DNA from: Acidimicrobiia bacterium
GTDB lineage: Bacteria > Actinomycetota > Acidimicrobiia > Spongiisociales > JAENVV01
Reading direction: 5' to 3'
Length of the DNA: 8,883 nt
NCBI GenBank assembly: GCA_020352575.1
Contig: CP070681.1
Coordinates: forward strand, 1,306,351 to 1,315,233
In this document: in pieces, positions 1-5,492 of the stretch
Layout of the letters: each line of letters begins with the position of its first letter
How positions within the stretch are numbered: the stretch's first letter is position 1
Position numbers and translations under genes: made by a program
The notes under the pieces: model-generated
What the model was told of the DNA's origin: nothing
The model's database searches: none
Seen by the model: only the letters and a program-made list of their open reading frames with translations

Positions 1-1760
1 AGCTCGTCGTCTCGTTCGGCGGCATGCCGCTCAAGAACGCCCAGGTGCAGTACGGCGGTCAGGGCCGACACCTGCTCTCGGCACGCCTCGAGACCTGCCG
101 GGACCGCGGCGTCCGCTTCGTGAACTTCTCCCCCCTCGCCGAGGACCTCATCGAAGAGGTCGAGGCGGAGTGGGTGCCACTGCGACCGGCCACGGACGCC
201 GCGGCCCTCCTCGGTATTGCACACAGCCTCCTTGTCGCCGGCGCCCATGACGAGGGGTTCCTGACAACGTACTGCCACGGCTGGGACCGGTTCCGGTCGT
301 ACCTCCTCGGCGAGGCCGACGGAATCCCGAAGACCGCCGCGTGGGCTGCCGCCATCACCGGTGTCGATGCCGCTCGGATCGTCTCGCTCGCCGAGGACAT
401 GGCCCGGCACCGCACACTCATCACACTCAGCTGGTCGGTGCAACGCAACCACCACGGTGAACAGGCGTACTGGGCCGCATCTGCGCTCGCCGCCATGCTC
501 GGCCAACTCGGCCTGCCCGGCGGTGGGGTCGGCTTCGGGTACGGGGCCGTCGGGCTCAACGGCCACGACACGGCCTATCACATGCTCCCAGCCCTCGATC
601 GGGAGCCGAACGCGGTCGAGGACTTCATCCCCGTCGCCCGCATCTCCGACCTCCTCCTCCACGGAGGCGAGGAGCACGACTACAACGGGAGGCGCATGAC
701 CTACCCGGACACGAAGTTCGTGTACTGGGCCGGCGGGAACCCGTTCCACCACCACCAGGACCTGAACCGCCTCGCACGGGCGTGGCAGCGCCCGGACACG
801 ATCGTCGTGAACGAACCCTTCTGGACCGCCACTGCGCGCTTCTCCGACATCGTCCTCCCGGCGACCACCACGCTCGAGCGGACCGACATCGGCGGCAGCG
901 GATCCGACGACTTCCTGTTCTGGATGGAGAAGGTCATCGATCCGGTCGGCGAGGCGAGGAACGACTACGACATCTTCGCCGGCCTCGCCGAGCGACTCGG
1001 CGACGGACCACGGTTCACCGAGGGCCGTTCGTCGGACGAATGGATCGCCCACCTCTACGAGGAGTTCCACCGGGCCAACCCCGACTATCCCTCCCTCGTC
1101 GAGCTGCAGGCCACGGGACACTTCGAGATCCCGAAGGAGTGGTTTCCCGCACCGCCGTCCCCTCTCGCGTCGTTCCGGGCCGACCCCACGGGCGCTCCAC
1201 TCGCGACGCCCTCGGGTCGCATCGAGCTCTTCTCCGACGCCATCGACGGATTCGGCTACGACGACTGCCCCCCGCATCCCGCCTGGCTGGAGCCCTTCGA
1301 GTGGTTGGGTAACGCCGCCGATGACGAGCTCCACATGATCTCGAACCAGCCGAAGACTCGGCTCCACTCCCAATGGGACCACGGGGAGACGAGCCTCGGC
1401 GGCAAGGTCGACGGGCGGGAGCAGATCGGGATGACGCCGGCCGACGCCGAAGCGCGCGGATTGACGCACGGCGATCTCGTGCGGGTGTTCAACGACCGGG
1501 GGGCCACCCTCGCCGCCGTGGCGGTGCGGCACGACCTCATGGAGGGCGTCGTCCAACTCCCCACCGGCGCATGGTGGGACCCCGTCGAGCCCGACGGACT
1601 CTGTCGGAGCGGCAACCCGAACGTCCTCACGAAGGACGTGGGCACCTCGTCACTCGCCCAGGGTCCGACTGCCCAGACCTGCCTCGTCCGCGTCGAGCGC
1701 TTCGAGGGCGAGCCACCGTCGGTGCGGGCCCACGACACGCCCGAGTTCGTCGACGCCTGA
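1..1760 (+). CDS. BisC/TorA-family molybdopterin S- or N-oxide reductase, 5' truncated by window
   Basis: This is the C-terminal ~586 residues of a Mo-bis-MGD oxidoreductase of the DMSO reductase superfamily, closest in motifs to biotin sulfoxide / TMAO reductases. Such enzymes reduce S- or N-oxides at a molybdenum centre. The frame is open to the window edge (first full codon at 3, reading LVVSFGGMPLKN), so the ATG at 24 is internal; the N-terminus and the molybdenum-ligand serine lie outside. Visible family motifs, numbering from the ATG at 24, are the cofactor segment SWSVQRNHHGEQ (about 135), LGLPGGGVGFGYG (about 162), GGNPFHHHQDLNRL (about 238), NEPFWTATARFSDIVLPA (about 264) and PSGRIELFSDAIDGFGYDDCP (about 397). 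The C-terminal dinucleotide-binding domain carries TRLHSQWDHG, RVFNDRGA, QLPTGAWWDP and a final GNPNVLTKDVGTSSLAQGP. No transmembrane segment is visible; whether it is exported by Tat cannot be judged without the N-terminus. Family is sure; the substrate is not. Confidence -1.
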   Translation, partial: LVVSFGGMPLKNAQVQYGGQGRHLLSARLETCRDRGVRFVNFSPLAEDLIEEVEAEWVPLRPATDAAALLGIAHSLLVAGAHDEGFLTTYCHGWDRFRSYLLGEADGIPKTAAWAAAITGVDAARIVSLAEDMARHRTLITLSWSVQRNHHGEQAYWAASALAAMLGQLGLPGGGVGFGYGAVGLNGHDTAYHMLPALDREPNAVEDFIPVARISDLLLHGGEEHDYNGRRMTYPDTKFVYWAGGNPFHHHQDLNRLARAWQRPDTIVVNEPFWTATARFSDIVLPATTTLERTDIGGSGSDDFLFWMEKVIDPVGEARNDYDIFAGLAERLGDGPRFTEGRSSDEWIAHLYEEFHRANPDYPSLVELQATGHFEIPKEWFPAPPSPLASFRADPTGAPLATPSGRIELFSDAIDGFGYDDCPPHPAWLEPFEWLGNAADDELHMISNQPKTRLHSQWDHGETSLGGKVDGREQIGMTPADAEARGLTHGDLVRVFNDRGATLAAVAVRHDLMEGVVQLPTGAWWDPVEPDGLCRSGNPNVLTKDVGTSSLAQGPTAQTCLVRVERFEGEPPSVRAHDTPEFVDA

Positions 1761-1778
1761 CCACCACGGAGACCGATC

Positions 1779-2681
1779 GTGCCCCTCAACGAAGAATTCG
1801 AGCTGCTCGCCGACCTCGAGGACGACGTGGTTCGCCTCATGGAGGCCCACAAGGAACGCCGGAAGGACTGGTACTTCCATGAGCTCGTCCCCTGGGAACG
1901 CGGCGAGTCATTCGCCGACAAGCCATGGGACGAGTCACAGGCGACGGTCGCTCCGGAGGTGCGCACGGCGCTGGTGCTGAACCTCCTCACCGAGGACAAC
2001 CTCCCCTACTACCACGAGGTGATCGGGCGCTTCATGCCGAACGGCTCTGCCTTCAAGGCGTGGAACAACCTCTGGACGGCCGAGGAGGGGCAGCATGCCA
2101 TCGCGATCCGGAGCTACCTCCTCACCTCGCGCAACTGCGATCCGGACGAACTCGAGGACGACCGCAAGCAGACCATGACGAACGGGTACGAACCCCCGTG
2201 GGACAGTCCGGCTGAGCTCATCGCCTACACCTCGGCCCAGGACCTCGCGACGCGACTCTCACACCGCAACACGGGGAAGCTCACCGACGACCCGGCAGCC
2301 TTCGAGCTCATGAAGAAGATCGCGCAGGACGAGAACCACCACTTCCTGTTCTACCGGGGCATGATGTCGGCGATCCTCCGGGAAGCGCCGTCGATCGGGA
2401 TCCAGGCGATCCACCGGGTGCTCACCAACTTCGAGATGCCCGGCACGTCGATGCCCCGGTTCCTCCGGCGCAGCATCGAGGTGGCGAAGGCAGGGGTCTA
2501 CAACCTGCGGGTGCACCACGACAACGTCCTCGCCCCGCTCCTGCGGGAGTGGCAGATCGGCGACGTCCTCGGCCTCACGCCGAAGGCCCAAGAACTCCAA
2601 GAGCAGCTCATGGCGTTGCCCGAGCAGATCCTCCAGCAGGCAGAGCGGTTCGAACGCCGTCTCGGGATCCAGCCGGCCTAG
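1779..2681 (+). CDS. Acyl-ACP desaturase (DesA-like, soluble di-iron)
   Basis: A 300-residue member of the plant/mycobacterial acyl-[ACP] desaturase family (FA_desaturase_2), which uses O2 and a di-iron centre to put a cis double bond into an ACP-bound fatty acyl chain. Start is GTG at 1779, with GGAG at 1768-1771 seven nt upstream. Iron-ligand motifs in order: E72 in TEDNLP, E103xxH106 in EEGQH, the third-helix position D155 in SAQDLATRLSHRNTG, and E185xxH188 in DENHH. By alignment from memory with the castor Δ9 enzyme (SFQERATFISH), D155 replaces a ligand glutamate; this is a conservative carboxylate but worth noting. Length fits the bacterial family, and there is no membrane segment. It lies 18 nt after the molybdoenzyme gene and is probably co-transcribed, though no pathway obviously links them. 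Double-bond position and chain length cannot be predicted. Confidence -1.
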   Translation: MPLNEEFELLADLEDDVVRLMEAHKERRKDWYFHELVPWERGESFADKPWDESQATVAPEVRTALVLNLLTEDNLPYYHEVIGRFMPNGSAFKAWNNLWTAEEGQHAIAIRSYLLTSRNCDPDELEDDRKQTMTNGYEPPWDSPAELIAYTSAQDLATRLSHRNTGKLTDDPAAFELMKKIAQDENHHFLFYRGMMSAILREAPSIGIQAIHRVLTNFEMPGTSMPRFLRRSIEVAKAGVYNLRVHHDNVLAPLLREWQIGDVLGLTPKAQELQEQLMALPEQILQQAERFERRLGIQPA

Positions 2682-2729
2682 GGGCTCAACTCCTGTTGGC
2701 ACGCCGCGCTTCGGCTCTCTTTGGCCTTT

Positions 2730-2756
2730 GCGTGGGCCCGTTGGACTCCCCCACGC
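2730..2756 (+). terminator. Possible terminator of the desaturase operon
   Basis: Inverted repeat GCGTGGG (2730-2736) / CCCACGC (2750-2756), 7 perfect pairs around a 13-nt loop, followed by CTTCTTGAAA. It lies 49 nt after the desaturase stop. The tail is only moderately T-rich, so this is a weak call. A smaller stem (GCCG/CGGC) with a TCTCTTT tail just upstream at about 2704-2723 is an alternative. Confidence -1.
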
Positions 2757-2806
2757 CTTCTTGAAATACGAAGATCATGGCGTGAAAGGGCTATCGTGCA
2801 TGAAGC

Positions 2807-2853
2807 CCCCTGGCGCACCGACCACCACCCACAGCGGCCCGGCGCGCCAGGGG
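2807..2853. repeat. 10-bp inverted repeat in spacer
   Basis: CCCCTGGCGC (2807-2816) is the exact reverse complement of GCGCCAGGGG (2844-2853), separated by 27 nt. The stem is stable enough to fold as RNA on either strand. There is no T-tract on either side, so it is not a clear intrinsic terminator. Function unknown. Confidence -1.
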
Positions 2854-2861
2854 TCTGCATA

Positions 2862-2890
2862 TATATACCAAGCAGATGGGCCATTGTCCG
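2862..2890 (-). promoter_or_regulatory. Candidate promoter in the AT island
   Basis: On the minus strand CGGACA (2885-2890) is separated by exactly 17 nt from TATATA (2862-2867). Each box matches the sigma-70 consensus at four of six positions. It would transcribe leftward through the 2807-2853 stem. No gene is recognised downstream, and AT-rich islands can be chance, so confidence is low. Confidence -1.
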
Positions 2891-2941
2891 GTCATCTTCG
2901 GGGTGTTGCGGTGAGGGGGTTGGTAGCGAGGACCTCTTGTC

Positions 2942-2994
2942 GGCGTTGACGGGCAAGCGAGCGCTCCTCGCTCCGCTCGTCGTTTGGAACCGCC
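2942..2994. repeat. Interrupted partial copy of the tRNA-Val 3' end
   Basis: Thirteen bases at 2942-2954 (GGCGTTGACGGGC) are identical to 3066-3078 inside the tRNA gene, where they encode most of the 3' acceptor strand and the 3' strand of the T-stem. The adjoining tRNA bases GAACCGCC recur at 2987-2994, but a 32-nt segment (2955-2986) sits where the tRNA has only two bases. That segment contains the palindromic stem AGCGAG/CTCGCT. It could be a decayed tRNA duplicate or a remnant of an integration event at the tRNA; no integrase is present in the window. Confidence -1.
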
Positions 2995-3028
2995 AACGAT
3001 GCTGCCCGGTCCCATCACCCACCACCAT

Positions 3029-3066
3029 CCACGACGACGACCCCCATTTGGGGGTCGTCGTCGTGG
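3029..3066 (-). terminator. 17-bp hairpin at the 3' end of tRNA-Val
   Basis: Perfect inverted repeat: 3029-3045 pairs with 3050-3066 (17 bp, loop ATTT on the plus strand), made of a GAC/GTC repeat and a run of five G:C pairs. It directly follows the tRNA and shares its last three bases (3064-3066). There is no U-tract after it on the minus strand, as is common for actinobacterial terminators. By symmetry it could also end transcripts arriving from the plus strand. Confidence -1.
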
Positions 3067-3136
3067 GCGTTGACGGGCTCGAACCGCCGACCTCTTCCTT
3101 GTAAGGGAAGCGCTCTCCCAGCTGAGCTAAACGCCC
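3064..3136 (-). tRNA. tRNA-Val (anticodon UAC)
   Basis: The 73-nt cloverleaf folds fully on the minus strand. The acceptor stem is GGGCGTT/AACGCCC (3130-3136 with 3065-3071), with discriminator A at 3064. The D arm contains GCTC..GAGC with AGCTGGGAGA. The anticodon stem is CTTCC/GGAAG with loop CTTACAA, placing anticodon TAC at 3101-3103. The T arm is GGCGG-TTCGAGC-CCGTC with one G-U pair. The 3' CCA is not encoded (the next bases are CGA), so it must be added after transcription. It decodes GUA and, depending on wobble modification, other Val codons. Confidence -1.
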
Positions 3137-3147
3137 CGGGGCCCGTC

Positions 3148-3153
3148 AGTGTA
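3148..3153 (-). promoter_or_regulatory. Probable -10 box for tRNA-Val
   Basis: TACACT on the minus strand matches the TANNNT pattern and lies 11 nt before the mature tRNA 5' end, implying a leader of only a few bases. The -35 region (around 3171-3176) is not a good match. The GC-rich GGGCCCC between box and tRNA resembles a stable-RNA discriminator region. The 78-nt gap to the divergent acyl-CoA synthetase would hold promoters for both genes. Confidence -1.
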
Positions 3154-3214
3154 CGGCGCTCGCCACCCTGCACCTTGCGTAGCCTTCGTGCATAGACGCA
3201 TGACAGGGTGGTCC

Positions 3215-4843
3215 ATGGCCCGATCGCACGCCCTCGGCACGACCGACGTCCCGCTCCTCCGGGAGACGATCGGGGCGAACCTCGAGGCGACCGCCCTGCG
3301 ATGGCCGGATCGCGAAGCGTTGGTCGTCCCCCACCAGGACGTGCGCATGACCTACCGGGACTTCAACGAGGCCGTTGACCGCCTCGCCATGGGCCTGCTC
3401 GACGAGGGCCTCAACACCGGGGACCGCCTGGGCATCTGGAGCCCCAACCGGTTCGAGTGGGTCCTCCTCCAGTACGCCACGGCCAAGGTCGGGGTCATCC
3501 TCGTGAACATCAACCCGGCATATCGGACGAGCGAGCTCGTGTACGCCCTCAACCAGTCGGGCTGTCGAATGCTCGTGAGCGCACCGACGTTCAAGACGAG
3601 CGACTATCGGGCGATGGTGGCGGAGGTGCGCCACGACGTCCCGGCGCTCGAACACGTCGTCTACCTCGACTCACCCCAATGGACCTACCTGGCCGACGCC
3701 CCCGAATCCACCGAGGACGAACTCAGGCGCCGCAGCGATGGGTTGTCAGCCGACGACCCCATCAACATCCAGTACACGAGCGGCACGACCGGGTTCCCGA
3801 AGGGAGCCACCCTCACCCATCGCAACATCCTCAACAACGGGTACTTCACCGGCGAGCGTTGCTCCTACACAGAAGAGGACCGGATCTGCATCCCCGTGCC
3901 CTTCTACCACTGCTTCGGGATGGTCCTCGGGAACCTCGCCGCCACCACGCACGGCGCCGCCATCGTGGTCCCGGGTGAAGCCTTCGATGCGACCGCAGTG
4001 CTCCGCACGGTGGAGGACGAGCGCTGCACCAGCCTGTACGGCGTCCCCACGATGTTCATCGCCGAACTGGAGCATCCCGACTTCGACGCCTACGACACCT
4101 CATGGCTGCGGACCGGGATCATGGCCGGTTCTCCGTGTCCGGTGGAGGTGATGCGCCAGGTCATCGACCGCATGGGCGCCGCCGAGATGACCATCGCGTA
4201 CGGGATGACCGAGACATCGCCCGTGAGCACGCAGACACTCCCCGACGACTCCCTCGAACGCAGGACCTCCACCGTCGGGACGGTCCACCCACACGTCGAG
4301 ATCGCCATCGTGGACCCCGAGACGGAACAGGTCGTCGAAAGGGGCGAGACCGGTGAGTTCAGGACCCGCGGGTACTCGGTCATGCTCGGCTACTGGAACG
4401 ACCCCGAGAAGACGGCCGAGTCCATCGGCGAGGACGGGTTCATGCGCTCCGGCGACCTCGCCACCATGGACGACGAGGGATACGTGAACATCGTCGGGCG
4501 GATCAAGGACATGATCATCCGAGGGGGTGAGAACGTCTATCCCAGGGAGATCGAGGAGTTCCTCCACACGCATCCGGACATCGCCGACGTGCAAGTGATC
4601 GGCGTGCCGAGCGAACGGTTCGGCGAAGAGGTCATGGCCTGGATTGTCGTCCGGGAAGGGGCGAACCTCGACGCCGAGGCCATTCGGGAGTTCTGCCGGG
4701 GACGGATCGCCCACTTCAAGGTCCCGAGCCACGTGAAGGTGGTGGACGGGTTCCCGATGACCGTCACCGGCAAGGTGCAGAAGTTCGTGATGCGGGAGAT
4801 GGCGGCCGAAGAGCTCGGGCTGGAGGACGCCGTCACCGCCTAG
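3215..4843 (+). CDS. AMP-forming fatty-acyl-CoA synthetase (FadD / ACSF2-like)
   Basis: A 542-residue ANL-superfamily enzyme that activates a carboxylic acid to its acyl-AMP and then its CoA thioester, most likely a medium- or long-chain fatty acid entering β-oxidation or lipid synthesis. Motifs: phosphate-binding loop [11 protein letters not shown] (187-197), YGMTETSP (329-336), the ATP-ribose aspartate D414 in [13 protein letters not shown], the hinge region R429 in [21 protein letters not shown], and the C-terminal catalytic lysine K520 in [12 protein letters not shown] 3215 is chosen because AGGG (3205-3208) sits 6 nt upstream and because the peptide then begins [15 protein letters not shown], in line with the usual N-terminus of this subfamily. 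Upstream in-frame starts at 3149 and 3200 lack a ribosome binding site. The gene diverges from the tRNA and converges on the WhiB7-like gene. Family is sure; substrate is inferred. Confidence -1.
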   Translation: MARSHALGTTDVPLLRETIGANLEATALRWPDREALVVPHQDVRMTYRDFNEAVDRLAMGLLDEGLNTGDRLGIWSPNRFEWVLLQYATAKVGVILVNINPAYRTSELVYALNQSGCRMLVSAPTFKTSDYRAMVAEVRHDVPALEHVVYLDSPQWTYLADAPESTEDELRRRSDGLSADDPINIQYTSGTTGFPKGATLTHRNILNNGYFTGERCSYTEEDRICIPVPFYHCFGMVLGNLAATTHGAAIVVPGEAFDATAVLRTVEDERCTSLYGVPTMFIAELEHPDFDAYDTSWLRTGIMAGSPCPVEVMRQVIDRMGAAEMTIAYGMTETSPVSTQTLPDDSLERRTSTVGTVHPHVEIAIVDPETEQVVERGETGEFRTRGYSVMLGYWNDPEKTAESIGEDGFMRSGDLATMDDEGYVNIVGRIKDMIIRGGENVYPREIEEFLHTHPDIADVQVIGVPSERFGEEVMAWIVVREGANLDAEAIREFCRGRIAHFKVPSHVKVVDGFPMTVTGKVQKFVMREMAAEELGLEDAVTA

Positions 4844-4849
4844 ACGCGA

Positions 4850-4884
4850 CGAAGGGGGGAGGACCGGTGGTCCTCCCCCCTTCG
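4850..4884. terminator. Bidirectional hairpin between convergent genes
   Basis: 4850-4865 (CGAAGGGGGGAGGACC) is the perfect reverse complement of 4869-4884, a 16-bp stem with a 3-nt loop. It can be extended by GCG/CGC past one bulged A. It begins 6 nt after the synthetase stop and ends 9 nt before the stop of the convergent WhiB7-like gene, so it likely terminates both. No T-tract follows on either strand. Confidence -1.
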
Positions 4885-4893
4885 CGCATACGG

Positions 4894-5205
4894 TCAGGCC
4901 GACCGCACCAACTCCCGGAGCTCGCGCTGCTCGAGCAGGATGGGCTCGGCAGGGTCGTCCTTGCGGGGTCGACCTCGACCTCGTCTGCGGAGGTAGGCGA
5001 CACCGTCCCAGAAGATCACGCCGCCCCACACGCCGTACTCGGCGCCGATGGAGACTGCGTCCTGCAGGCACGCCATCCGCACGGGGCAGTCGGCGCAGAT
5101 CTGCTGGGCCCGTTGTTGGTCCGGTATCGATTCGGAGAAGAAGCGCCAGGCCTCGTGGGAGCCGACGCACTTCCCTGCTTGGTTGATCTGTTGGATGTGA
5201 CTCAC
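4894..5205 (-). CDS. whiB7: WhiB7-like iron-sulfur transcription factor with AT-hook
   Basis: A 103-residue Wbl protein. The four [4Fe-4S] cysteines are C13, C37, C40 and C46 (C-x23-C-x2-C-x5-C), followed by the family turn GVWGG (58-62) and the continuation VIF, close to the GVWGGEIF of mycobacterial WhiB7. A basic AT-hook GRGRPRK (76-82) follows, the feature that distinguishes WhiB7/WblC from other Wbl proteins. Known WhiB7 binds the primary sigma factor region 4 and AT-rich DNA just upstream of the -35 box, and switches on intrinsic resistance to ribosome-targeting drugs. Start is GTG 5205, with GAAGGA at 5215-5220 nine nt upstream. The C-terminal tail of about 20 residues after the hook is longer than in mycobacteria. 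The preceding leader carries an upstream ORF and an attenuator, supporting the WhiB7 assignment. Confidence -1.
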   Translation of the reverse strand: MSHIQQINQAGKCVGSHEAWRFFSESIPDQQRAQQICADCPVRMACLQDAVSIGAEYGVWGGVIFWDGVAYLRRRGRGRPRKDDPAEPILLEQRELRELVRSA

Positions 5206-5240
5206 GGTGGGGTTTCCTTCGGGATGCGTGGCGGCCCGGG

Positions 5241-5276
5241 AAAGAGAAGAGCCGCCGGGGTTGGTGCGGCGGCTCT
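5241..5276 (-). terminator. Intrinsic terminator (attenuator) in the whiB7 leader
   Basis: On the minus strand AGAGCCGCCG (5267-5276) pairs perfectly with CGGCGGCTCT (5248-5257) around a 9-nt loop, and TCTCTTT (5241-5247) follows directly. The T-rich tail makes this the best intrinsic terminator in the window. It lies after the upstream ORF and before the whiB7 ribosome binding site, so it would stop whiB7 transcription unless disrupted. Confidence -1.
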
Positions 5277-5316
5277 GCGGGGATCGGAGTCAGGTCAGAT
5301 CAAGCAGGAAGCCGCC
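5268..5316 (-). promoter_or_regulatory. Candidate antiterminator pairing in the whiB7 leader
   Basis: GGCGGCT at 5310-5316 (minus), inside the last codons of the upstream ORF, duplicates the 3' arm of the terminator and is the exact complement of AGCCGCC (5268-5274) in its 5' arm. With two G-U pairs the helix grows to 9 bp. Forming it would prevent the terminator. A ribosome finishing the upstream ORF would cover 5310-5316; one stalled earlier would leave it free. Confidence -1.
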
Positions 5317-5416
5317 AAGACGGGCCAAACGTCGGAAGGACGCCGGCGCCGACGAGGGTCCGGGTGCGCGCGACAACACCCGAGCCCATGGCAATCGTGG
5401 TGATGGTGTTGATCAC
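5300..5416 (-). CDS. whiB7 leader peptide (upstream ORF, 38 aa)
   Basis: GTG start at 5414-5416 preceded by a perfect Shine-Dalgarno AGGAGGTG (5425-5432) at 8-nt spacing, the strongest ribosome binding site in the window. The peptide begins MINTITTIAMG and ends GPSWRLPA, with stop TGA at 5300-5302. It resembles no enzyme or toxin, and no membrane segment is convincing. Its codons W34-R35-L36 (TGG CGG CTT) contain the antiterminator segment GGCGGCT. The stop codon lies 23 nt before the terminator stem. The role is inferred to be cis-acting: its translation reports ribosome function and decides whether whiB7 is transcribed. The same frame stays open upstream to 5674, antisense-free but inside pgi; the strong ribosome binding site defines the true start. 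Confidence -1.
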   Translation of the reverse strand: MINTITTIAMGSGVVARTRTLVGAGVLPTFGPSWRLPA

Positions 5417-5450
5417 GGTTCTCGCACCTCCTGTGCGGCTTCGGACCCGA

Positions 5451-5487
5451 ACCGTAGCAGGCTCGTATGCAGCCACCAGTGAATAAA
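5451..5487 (-). promoter_or_regulatory. Candidate whiB7 promoter with upstream AT-rich tract
   Basis: On the minus strand TGCTACGGT supplies an extended -10 (TACGGT, 5451-5456). With a 17-nt spacer the -35 would be CTGGTG (5474-5479), a poor match. Immediately upstream is TTTATTC (5481-5487), AT-rich in a GC-rich setting. A weak -35 with an adjoining AT-rich tract is the known arrangement of WhiB7-activated promoters, so autoregulation is plausible. The implied transcript start is about 5444, some 12 nt before the upstream ORF's Shine-Dalgarno. The promoter sits just after the pgi stop. Confidence -1.
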
Positions 5488-5492
5488 CGCGT

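Larger units (their letters stand above)
2682..3028. other. Gene-free spacer with several hairpins
   Basis: Between the desaturase stop and the tRNA-Val downstream hairpin there are about 350 nt with no convincing gene. Short open frames here lack ribosome binding sites and show no recognisable protein. What is present: a terminator-like inverted repeat at 2730-2756, a 10-bp stem at 2807-2853, an AT-rich island (TATATATA) at 2860-2867, a partial copy of the tRNA-Val 3' end at 2942-2994, and a small imperfect stem at 2980-2999. The stretch may simply be a run of 3' ends of the two flanking transcripts, or could contain an unrecognised small RNA. Confidence -1.

Noticed and set aside
1256..1999. 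Minus-strand open frame (247 codons) across the molybdoenzyme-desaturase junction
   Set aside because: Ser/Arg-rich reverse shadow crossing two well-supported plus-strand genes.
2721..3104. Plus-strand open frame (127 codons) in the spacer, ending GVDGLEPPTSSL
   Set aside because: It runs through the 17-bp hairpin and into the tRNA-Val gene; the ending is the well-known spurious translation of an antisense tRNA (GLEPPTS). No ribosome binding site.
3149..3214. N-terminal extension of the acyl-CoA synthetase
   Set aside because: Would place the start codon inside the tRNA promoter region, without a ribosome binding site; the ATG at 3215 has AGGG at proper spacing.
3146..3655. Minus-strand open frame upstream of the tRNA
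   Set aside because: Antisense to the synthetase N-terminal region; no start signal and no family resemblance.
4100..5170. Minus-strand open frame (356 codons) across the synthetase and whiB7
   Set aside because: Covers both genes in the wrong frame, spans the 16-bp terminator hairpin, and has shadow-type composition with no motif.
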